Under the pieces are notes generated by a model that did not search any database, was not told where the DNA came from, and worked only from the letters and a program-made list of their open reading frames with translations. Below are positions 33,127-41,100 of a stretch of 64,000 nucleotides of DNA, piece after piece. This DNA is from Kitasatospora aureofaciens (GTDB lineage Bacteria > Actinomycetota > Actinomycetes > Streptomycetales > Streptomycetaceae): the NCBI GenBank assembly GCA_000720845.1, contig JODU01000012.1, positions 341,169-405,168 of the forward strand. Direction: 5' to 3'. The position numbers were made by a program, and so were the translations under genes. Each line of letters starts with the position of its first letter. Position 1 is the first letter of the stretch.

Positions 33127-34410
33127 TCACGAGGAGCCGCCGTCCCCGGTGCCCTCCGTGTCCTCCGGCCCCGGACGTCCCTGTTGCGGGCGCCGGGCCC
33201 ACAGTTTGCGCAGGCGCGTGGACGATCCGGACACCGCCCGGCGGACCCGGTGTCCCTGGACGCGCGGATCGTCCGTGACGTCGTAGCGCTTGACGTACGC
33301 CCCGAGGAACGCCTGCAGCGTGGCGACCGCCGGGATGGCGATCAGCGCGCCGACGGCGCCGAGCAGGGCGGTGCCCGCGATGACGGAGCCGAAGGCGACC
33401 GCAGGGTGGATGTCCACGGTCTTGGACGTCAGCTTGGGCTGCAGCACGTAGTTCTCGAACTGCTGGTAGATCACCACGAAGACCAGCACCCACAGCGCGT
33501 ACCAGGGATTGACCGTGAACGCGATCAGCATCGGCAGGGCACCCGCGAGATAGGTGCCGATGGTCGGGATGAACTGCGACACCAGGCCCACCCACACCGC
33601 GAGCGCGGGCGCGTAGGGCACCGCGAGGATCTCCAGGAGGATGTAGTGCGCGATGCCGGAGATCAGCGCCATCAACCCGCGTGAGTACAGGTAGCCGCCG
33701 GTCTTGTCGACGGCGATCTCCCACGCGCGCAGGACCTCGGCCTGGCGGGCGGGCGGCAGGACGGAGCAGAGTCCGCGCCGCAGCCGGGGGCCGTCGGCGG
33801 CGAAGTAGAACGAGAACAGCACGATCGTCAGCAGCTGGAAGAGGCCGCCGAGGACCTGGGCCGACACGTCCAGGACGCCCGTCGCGCTGTTCTGCACGTA
33901 GTTGCGCAGCCAGTCGGAGCGGAGCAGGCCCTCCTGGATGTCGACCCGTCGCAGTTCGGTGTGGAAGTGGCCGTTGACCCAGTTGATGACGGAGTCGAGG
34001 TAGTCCGGGAAGTCCTCGACCATCTTGACGATCTGCCCGGCGAGCATGGAGCCGAGCAGCGTGACGAACCCCGCGGCGGCGATCAGCACGGCGAGGAAGA
34101 CGAGGAAGGTGGCGAACCCCCGGCGCATGCCGCGCCCGGCCATCCAGCTCACCGCCGGTTCGATGGCCAGGGCCAGGAAGAAGGCGATGAGGACGTTGAT
34201 CAGCAGCCCGGTGAGCTGGTGGAAGGCCCAGCTGCCCAGCTGGAAGCCGGCGATGAGCGCGAGGGCCAGCACCATGGCCCGCGGCAGCCAGCGCGGCATG
34301 CGGGCGCCCGGCCCGGCGACGGTCCCGTCGGACGGGGGGCCGGAGGGCGGCGTGGAGCCGGCCTGGGATGCGTGCCGGGCGGCCTGCCCGGTCTCGTCAG
34401 TGGATGCCAC
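33127..34410 (-). CDS. AI-2E/PerM-family membrane transporter
   Basis: 427 aa with about eight membrane segments. The family signature lies in the C-terminal half (VWVGLVSQFIPTIGTYLAGA, NYVLQPKLTSKTVDIHPAVA, LLGAVGALIAIPAVATLQAF). A disordered N-terminus and a basic C-terminal tail flank the core. I use GTG 34410; a GTG at 34428 is equally possible because neither has a clear ribosome binding site. Substrate unknown; the AI-2 export label comes from E. coli TqsA and should not be assumed. Confidence 0.88.
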   Translation of the reverse strand: MASTDETGQAARHASQAGSTPPSGPPSDGTVAGPGARMPRWLPRAMVLALALIAGFQLGSWAFHQLTGLLINVLIAFFLALAIEPAVSWMAGRGMRRGFATFLVFLAVLIAAAGFVTLLGSMLAGQIVKMVEDFPDYLDSVINWVNGHFHTELRRVDIQEGLLRSDWLRNYVQNSATGVLDVSAQVLGGLFQLLTIVLFSFYFAADGPRLRRGLCSVLPPARQAEVLRAWEIAVDKTGGYLYSRGLMALISGIAHYILLEILAVPYAPALAVWVGLVSQFIPTIGTYLAGALPMLIAFTVNPWYALWVLVFVVIYQQFENYVLQPKLTSKTVDIHPAVAFGSVIAGTALLGAVGALIAIPAVATLQAFLGAYVKRYDVTDDPRVQGHRVRRAVSGSSTRLRKLWARRPQQGRPGPEDTEGTGDGGSS

Positions 34411-34470
34411 GGAGCAAGTCTCGCCCACGCCACGGACAGCGGAACCCCGTCCGGCGATCTTCCCGCACCG

Positions 34471-34665
34471 TCACCGCTGTTCCCGCGGCACGTTCATGAC
34501 GGTGCACACCACCCGCCACACGTCCTTGGCGTCCCAGCCGGCGTCCAGCGCCTCGTGCACCGTGCGCCCGCCCAGCTCCGCCATCACGTGATCGCGCGCG
34601 AAGGTGTCGGCGTACCCCGGACCGAAGTGATCCGTCATCCGCTCCCAGAAGACCGTCAACCGCAT
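34471..34665 (-). CDS. DUF3046 protein
   Basis: 64 aa. MRLTVFWERMTDHFGPGYAD, DHVMAELGGRTVHEALDAG and VWRVVCTVMNVP match the small actinobacterial DUF3046 family, often located near recA. Function unknown. It lies 60 bp upstream of the permease on the same strand. Confidence 0.88.
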   Translation of the reverse strand: MRLTVFWERMTDHFGPGYADTFARDHVMAELGGRTVHEALDAGWDAKDVWRVVCTVMNVPREQR

Positions 34666-34746
34666 GCCTCCAGTATCCCGCCCCTGAGAGTGGGCCCTGA
34701 GCCGGGACCACCTGCCGGAACCGCTTTCCGGCCTACGGTCTGTCCC

Positions 34747-35715
34747 ATGGCCGAAACCGGAGCGTCCCCACTCCCCGCGATCCCACCGCCCGCGACTCCG
34801 CGCACCCCGGACTCGCGTTCAGCCCTCGCGCGCGCGGAGCACTTCGTCTGGCTCACCGCGCGCGTACTGGAGCAGCGGCTGTTCGCCTACCACTTCCGCG
34901 GCGGGGACCCCGACCCGGTGGAGACCGCGCTGGAGGCCTACCGCAACGAGGACGGCGGGTACGGACACGCGTTGGAGCCCGATCTGCGCGGCCCGGTCAG
35001 CCAGCCGCTGCACACCGCGTGTGCCCTGCGCGTCCTGGACGCCGTCGGCCGCTGCGGCGGGCAGCGGGCCGAGCGGGTCTGCCGCTATCTGACCTCCGTG
35101 TCCACGCCCGACGGTGCTCTGCCGGTGACCCGGGCGAGCCGGGACGGGTATCCGGCCGCGCCCTTCGTGCCGGTCGTGGCCGACCCTCCCGGTGAGCTGC
35201 TCGTCACCGGTCCGGTGGTCGGGCTGCTGCACCGCAACGGGGTCTGGCACGCCTGGCTGTTCCGGGCCACGGATTTCTGCTGGCAGGCGGCCGAGTCGCT
35301 GGTGTCCCCGCAGCCGTACGAGGTCGCGGCCGCGGTGGCCTTCCTGGACGCCGCTCCGGACCGGCCGCGCGCGCGGGCCGCCGCCGACCGGCTGGGTCGT
35401 CTGGTACGCGAACGGCGCCTCGCCGTGCTGGACCCGGGCGACCTCGACGCGTATCCGGTCCCTCCCGGCCACGCCCCGGGGGAGCACCACTTCCCGCACG
35501 ACTACGCGCGGGATCCGCGTTCGCTCGCCCGCGCGTGGTTCACGGACGACGAGATGGCCCGCTCCCTCGACTTCCTCGCGGCCGAGCAGGCGGACGACGG
35601 CGGCTGGCCGGTGCGCCGGCGCCGGTGGGCGCCCGTCCCGACCCTGGAGGTCCGCGCCCGGGTGACGCTCGAGGCCCTGCGCACCCTGGGGGCGTACGGC
35701 CGTCCCCTCGGCTGA
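34747..35715 (+). CDS. Prenyltransferase/squalene-oxidase-repeat-like protein
   Basis: 322 aa, soluble. Repeats of the alpha/alpha-barrel type are visible (ALEAYRNEDGGYGHALEPDL, FLAAEQADDGGWPVRRRRWA), the QxxDGGW-like signature of prenyltransferase and terpene-cyclase beta domains. No DxDD cyclase motif is present, so it is unlikely to be a cyclase. ATG 34747 fits. Function unknown. Confidence 0.8.
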   Translation: MAETGASPLPAIPPPATPRTPDSRSALARAEHFVWLTARVLEQRLFAYHFRGGDPDPVETALEAYRNEDGGYGHALEPDLRGPVSQPLHTACALRVLDAVGRCGGQRAERVCRYLTSVSTPDGALPVTRASRDGYPAAPFVPVVADPPGELLVTGPVVGLLHRNGVWHAWLFRATDFCWQAAESLVSPQPYEVAAAVAFLDAAPDRPRARAAADRLGRLVRERRLAVLDPGDLDAYPVPPGHAPGEHHFPHDYARDPRSLARAWFTDDEMARSLDFLAAEQADDGGWPVRRRRWAPVPTLEVRARVTLEALRTLGAYGRPLG

Positions 35716-35740
35716 CCGGCCGGTCGGCCGCCCCGCCGCC

Positions 35741-36049
35741 TCAGCCGCCCAGGGCCCGTACGCCCGCGGTGACCACCACGGCGGCCGCGACGACGAGCAG
35801 GAACGGCGCGCGCAGCAGCAGCGCGACGGCGGCCGCGGCGACTCCGGCGGCCCGCGCGTCCAGCACGAGGTGCTGTCCGTCGGCGAAGGTCTGCTGGGCG
35901 GTGAGCGCCGCGAGGAGGGCGACGGGCAGCAGCGCGGCGAGCCGCCGGACCAGGGGCCGCTCCAAGGCGCCCGCGGGCACCAGCAGGCCGAGGAGCTTGA
36001 CCGCGTAGCAGCCCACCGCGGTCACGCCGATCGCGATCCACACGCTCAT
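35741..36049 (-). CDS. azlD: AzlD-family branched-chain amino acid exporter small subunit
   Basis: 102 aa, three to four hydrophobic segments (WIAIGVTAVGCYAVKLLGLL, LAALLPVALLAALTAQQTF). AzlD pairs with AzlC to export valine-type amino acids. The ATG at 36049 overlaps the azlC stop by four bases. Confidence 0.88.
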   Translation of the reverse strand: MSVWIAIGVTAVGCYAVKLLGLLVPAGALERPLVRRLAALLPVALLAALTAQQTFADGQHLVLDARAAGVAAAAVALLLRAPFLLVVAAAVVVTAGVRALGG

Positions 36050-36816
36050 CGCTCGCCCTCCCCCTCGGCGGCCCCACGGACCGCGCTCTCCTCGGCACCG
36101 TCCGCGCGGCGTCCGCGCGCCCACAGGACGAGCGGCGCCGCCAGCGCGGCCACCAGGACGGGCACGCCCGCGGGCAGCACGGGCAGCAGGCCGAGCCCCA
36201 GGAGGACGGCCAGGGCGGCGACCGCGCACTCGGTGGTGTTCTTCAGCATCGGCGCGAGCAGCGCGAGGAAGACCGCCGGACCGGCCGCGTCGAGACCCCA
36301 TGCGTCGGTGTCCCCGATGGCCTCCGCGCCCAGCGCGCCGAGCAATGTGGTGAGGTTCCACAGGACGTACAGGGTGAGTCCGGTGACGGTGAAGCCGATC
36401 CGGACGGAGCGGCGCGTGGGCTGGGCGAGCGCCACGGCCGTCGTCTCGTCGATGACCCACTGCGCGGCGAACGGCCGCACCGCGCGCGGGAGGGCCAGCA
36501 ACTGCGACAGGCGCAGGCCGTAGAAGGCGTTGCGCACGCCCAGGAAGAAGGCCCCGGCCGCCGCGGTGAGCGGATTGCCGCCGGCCGCGAGGGCGCCGAC
36601 GAGCGCGAACTGGGACGCCCCGGTGAACACCAGGAGGCTGAGGGCGCAGGTCTGGGCCAGGGTGAGTCCGCTGCCGGCCGAGGTCACCCCGAAGGCGAAC
36701 CCGGACAGTCCGACGGCGACTCCGACCCCGAGGGCGTCCCGTACGACGGCGGCGTCCGGCTTGGCACCGGCGACCTCCGTGCCGGGGGTGCCGGGAAGGG
36801 CTGTCTGTTCTGTCAC
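36046..36816 (-). CDS. azlC: AzlC-family branched-chain amino acid exporter large subunit
   Basis: 256 aa. Typical motifs: GLSGFAFGVTSAGSGLT, LLVFTGASQFALVGALAAGG, FFLGVRNAFYGLRLS and WVIDETTAVALAQP. About seven membrane helices with a charged tail. The GTG at 36816 overlaps the stop of the upstream AraC gene, so the three genes form one coupled operon. Confidence 0.9.
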   Translation of the reverse strand: MTEQTALPGTPGTEVAGAKPDAAVVRDALGVGVAVGLSGFAFGVTSAGSGLTLAQTCALSLLVFTGASQFALVGALAAGGNPLTAAAGAFFLGVRNAFYGLRLSQLLALPRAVRPFAAQWVIDETTAVALAQPTRRSVRIGFTVTGLTLYVLWNLTTLLGALGAEAIGDTDAWGLDAAGPAVFLALLAPMLKNTTECAVAALAVLLGLGLLPVLPAGVPVLVAALAAPLVLWARGRRADGAEESAVRGAAEGEGER

Positions 36817-37679
36817 GCCTGGAACGGTAGGAGGGGCGCTCCCCGCGCGTCTTGTACGTTCTTGCGCTCGCGCTGGTAGGCACCGGGCGGCACGCCGACG
36901 ATCCGCGCGAAGTGCCGGTTCAGGTGCGGCTGGTCGGTGAATCCGACGGCGACGGCGGCCTCGGCCGGGGAGGTCCCGGTGTCCAGCAGCCGCCGCGCCC
37001 GACGCACCCGGGCGTCCGTCAGCCAGGTGTGGGGCGGCATGCCGTAGGCGTCCCGGAAGGCCCGCAGCAACGCGAACGGGCTGCTCCCGAGCTCCCCGGC
37101 GAGCCGCTCCAGGCTCGGCGGGTCGGCCATCCGCTCCTCCAGCACGGCACGCGCGCGTGCGGCCGTCGTGGCCCCGGCCGTACGTATCTGGCGCCGGGGC
37201 AGCGGGCCGCCGTTCAGCCGCAGCAGCCGGGTCACGGCCACCCGCAGCAGGGTGTCGGCGGCGAGCGCGTTCCCGTCGTCGGCCGCCCGCAGCACGCGGT
37301 GCACCAGCTCGACGGTGTACGGGTCGTCGAGCACCGGCCGCACGAACCCCGGCGTCCCGCGCAGCGTCGTCGTCTCTGCCGCGATCCCCGCCACCAGTTC
37401 GGGCGCCGGGTAGACGGCCCCGTACCGCCATCCCTCCGGCACCCCGGCCCGCCCGGTGTGCGGGGTGTCCGGGTTGACCAGGGCCAGCGAGCCGGCCCCG
37501 GCGTACTGGTCGCTCCCACCGTGGTGGAAGACCTCCGCCCCCTCGGCGATGGCGGCGATGACGAAGTGCTCGTGCGTGTGGCGCACGAAGGTCTTCCGTA
37601 TGTACTGGGCGCGGAGCAGGTCGACGCCGGGCAGCTCCGCGTACCGCCAGTGCCGCGCCCGCTCGCCCGATCCCGCCAT
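36813..37679 (-). CDS. AraC-family regulator with cupin sensor domain
   Basis: 288 aa. The N-terminal cupin has HTHEHFVIAAIAEGAEVFHH and VNPDTPHTG; the C-terminal AraC DNA-binding domain has LAGELGSSPFALLRAFRDAYG and AVAVGFTDQPHLNRHFARIVG. ATG 37679 chosen from the family N-terminus. It is the first gene of the azlCD operon and is its likely regulator, perhaps responding to an amino acid. Confidence 0.9.
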   Translation of the reverse strand: MAGSGERARHWRYAELPGVDLLRAQYIRKTFVRHTHEHFVIAAIAEGAEVFHHGGSDQYAGAGSLALVNPDTPHTGRAGVPEGWRYGAVYPAPELVAGIAAETTTLRGTPGFVRPVLDDPYTVELVHRVLRAADDGNALAADTLLRVAVTRLLRLNGGPLPRRQIRTAGATTAARARAVLEERMADPPSLERLAGELGSSPFALLRAFRDAYGMPPHTWLTDARVRRARRLLDTGTSPAEAAVAVGFTDQPHLNRHFARIVGVPPGAYQRERKNVQDARGAPLLPFQA

Positions 37680-38103
37680 GCCCCCATTCTCCGCCACCCT
37701 CGCCCCCGCCGACGGCCGGGACGACCGTCGACGGGGGCAGGCCCGACGACCGACTCGGACTGCCGACGGGCCGGCCACCCCGGACGCCCGGAGCGACCAA
37801 CGCCCGGGGCGGTGCCCGGCTCCGGCCACCGTCCCGGCGACGGGCTCGGGACTCCCGACCACACCCCGACGCGGCACGCCACCCGCCCCCCGCGCTCACG
37901 CGGCCTGAGGAGCACGGGAGGCACACGCCCCCGCCCCCGGCGACACGGATGACTCCCCGCTACGTGCCGCCCCGGCCTCGGCCGCCGACTCCGGCCTCGG
38001 CCCGCACACCCCCCGACGCCCGCTCGCACTTGCGGTCCCGGCGTCCGGCCGGGCGGACGCACGGCAGCGCCGAGGGGCGGCCCGTACGTCCGGCTCGGGC
38101 CGA
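37680..38103. other. Divergent intergenic region between the AraC gene and lhr
   Basis: About 420 bp of very GC-rich DNA. The long open frames crossing it have arginine/proline-rich composition and continue as out-of-frame shadows of lhr. I see no gene. The right end leads into the lhr promoter. Confidence 0.5.
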
Positions 38104-38126
38104 TTGTCAGTGGTCGGGTGCACGAT
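38104..38126 (+). promoter_or_regulatory. PafBC-type promoter of lhr, giving a leaderless mRNA
   Basis: TTGTCAGTG (38104-38112) is identical to the 5' half of the recA element. After eight bases comes CACGAT (38121-38126), which keeps A at position 2 and T at position 6 of TAN3T but has C for the first T. The predicted start, seven bases downstream, is 38133: the A of the lhr ATG. Confidence 0.65.
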
Positions 38127-38132
38127 GGATCC

Positions 38133-41100
38133 ATGGTCAGCTCCGCACACCGAGCCCTGGACGGCTTCTCACCCGCGACCCGCGGCTGGTTCACGGGGGC
38201 CTTCTCCACGCCCACCTCCGCGCAGGCGGGCGCGTGGCAGGCCATCTCGCAGGGTTCGGACGTGCTGGTGGTCGCTCCCACCGGCTCCGGCAAGACGCTG
38301 GCCGCCTTCCTCGCCGCGCTGGACCAGTTGACCTCGACTCCCCCGCCCGCCGACCCCAAGAAGCGCTGCCGCGTCCTGTACGTCTCCCCGCTCAAGGCCC
38401 TGGCCGTCGACGTCGAGCGCAACCTCCGCAGCCCGCTGACCGGCATCCGGCAGGAGTCCGTGCGCCTCGGTCTGCCCGAGCCCGAGGTCAAGGTCGGCAT
38501 CCGCTCGGGCGACACCCCGGCCGCCGAGCGCCGGGCCCTGTCCACCCGGCCGCCGGACATCCTGATCACCACCCCGGAGTCCCTGTTCCTGATGCTGACG
38601 TCGGCCACGCGCGACGCGCTGACCGGCATCGAGACGGTGATCCTGGACGAGGTGCACGCGGTCGCGGGCACCAAGCGCGGCGCGCATCTCGCGCTCACCC
38701 TGGAGCGGCTGGACGAGCTGCTGCCGAAGCCGGCCCGCCGCATCGGTCTGTCGGCGACGGTCCGCCCGGTGGACGAGGTCGCCCGGTTCCTCGCCCCGCG
38801 CGGCAGGGTCGAGATCGTCCAGCCGGAGTCGGGCAAGGAGTTCGACCTGTCCGTCGTCGTCCCGGTGGAGGACCTCGGCGAGCTGGGCGGCTCCCCGGTC
38901 GCGGACGGCAACGAAGGCGCGGAGCGCCCGTCGATCTGGCCGCACGTCGAGGAGCGGATCACCGACCTGGTCCAGTCGCACCGCTCCACGATCGTCTTCG
39001 CCAATTCCCGGCGGCTGGCCGAGCGCCTGTGCAACCGGCTCAACGAGATCGCGTACGAACGGGCGACCGGCGAGCCCCTGGACGAGCACCACTCCCCCGC
39101 GGAGCTGATGGGCGGCTCGGGCGCCGCCCAGGGCGCCCCGCCCGTGATCGCCCGCGCCCACCACGGCTCGGTCTCCAAGGAGCAGCGCGCCTTGGTCGAG
39201 GAGGACCTCAAGGCGGGCCGTCTGCCCGCCGTTGTCGCCACCTCCAGCCTGGAGCTGGGCATCGACATGGGCGCCGTCGACCTCGTGATCCAGGTCGAGT
39301 CGCCGCCCTCCGTCGCCTCCGGCCTCCAGCGCGTCGGCCGCGCCGGACACCAGGTCGGCGCGGTCTCCACGGGCGTGGTCTTCCCGAAGTACCGCGGCGA
39401 CCTGGTGCAGTCGGCCGTGGTCACCGAGCGGATGCGCAGCGGCGCCATCGAGGCCCTGCGGATCCCCGCCAACCCGCTGGACGTGCTGGCCCAGCAGGTG
39501 GTGGCGATGACCGCGCTGGACACCTGGCAGGTCGACGACCTCCTGGCCACCGTCCGCCGCGCCGCGCCCTTCGCGTCACTGCCGGAGTCGGCCTTCACCG
39601 CCGTCCTGGACATGCTGGCGGGCCGCTATCCCTCCGACGCCTTCGCCGAGCTGCGCCCGCGCGTGGTGTGGGACCGCATCGCCGGCACGGTCACCGGCCG
39701 CCCGGGGGCCCAGCGGCTCGCCGTGACGTCCGGGGGCACGATCCCCGACCGCGGACTCTTCGGGGTGTTCCTGGCCGGTGCCGACCCGAAGAAGGGCGGC
39801 GGCCGGGTCGGCGAGCTGGACGAGGAGATGGTGTACGAGTCCCGCGTGGGGGACGTCTTCACGCTCGGCACCAGCTCCTGGCGGATCGAGGACATCACGC
39901 GCGACCGGGTCCTGGTCTCCCCGGCGCCGGGCGTGCCGGGCAGGCTGCCGTTCTGGAAGGGCGACCAGCTGGGCCGCCCCCTGGAGCTGGGCCGCGCGCT
40001 GGGCGCGTTCCTGCGCGAGGTCGGCTCCCTGTCCAAGGAGGACGCCCGGCTGCGCCTGGTCACCGCGGGCCTGGACGCCTGGGCCGCGGACAACGTGCTG
40101 TCGTACCTCGACGAGCAGCGCGAGGCCTGCGGCCACGTCCCCGACGACCGCACCATCGTCGTCGAGCGTTTCCGCGACGAGCTGGGCGACTGGCGGGTCG
40201 TGGTCCACTCCCCCTTCGGTGCCCAGGTGCACGCCCCCTGGGCGCTCGCCCTCGGCGCCCGCCTCTCCGAGCGCTACGGCATGGACGCGCAGGTCATGCA
40301 CGCCGACGACGGCATCGTGCTGCGCCTGCCGGACGCCGACCTGATGGGCCTGGACTTCCTCGACCAGGACCCCGCGAAGCCGGGCCTCGAGTACGACGCC
40401 GAGAAGGCTCCCGTCGGCGCCGCCGACGTCGTCTTCGACAAGGGCGAGGTCGACCGGGTCGTCACCGACCAGGTGGGCGGCTCGGCGCTGTTCGCCTCCC
40501 GGTTCCGCGAGTGCGCCGCCCGCGCGCTGCTGCTGCCGCGCCGCAGCCCCGGCAAGCGCACCCCGTTGTGGCAGCAGCGCCAGCGCGCCGCGCAGCTGCT
40601 GGAGGTGGCGAGCGAGTACGGCTCGTTCCCGATCGTCCTGGAAGCCGTCCGCGAGTGCCTCCAGGACGTCTTCGACGTGCCCGGCCTGGTCGAGCTGATG
40701 GGCGACCTGGAGGCCCGCAAGGTCCGTCTGGTCGAGGTCACCACCCCCGAGCCGTCCCCGTTCGCCCGCTCCCTGCTCTTCGGCTACGTCGCCCAGTTCC
40801 TGTACGAGGGCGACTCGCCGCTCGCCGAGCGCCGGGCCGCCGCCCTGTCCCTGGACTCGCGGCTGCTGGCGGAGCTGCTCGGCCAGGCGGAACTGCGCGA
40901 GCTGCTCGACGCCGAGGTGCTCACCGAGCTGGAGCGCGAGCTGCAGTGGCTCACCGAGGACCGCCGCGTCAAGGACCCCGAGGGCGTCGCCGACCTGCTG
41001 CGGGTGCTCGGTCCGCTGACCGACGCGGAGCTGGCCGAGCGGGGCGCCGAGCCGCAGTGGGCGCCCGAGCTGGCCGCGGCCCGCCGCGCGATCAGGGTGC

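Noticed and set aside
38118..38132. GTG 38118 as the start of lhr
   Set aside because: It overlaps the spacer and -10 of the proposed promoter and has no ribosome binding site; ATG 38133 fits a leaderless transcript better.
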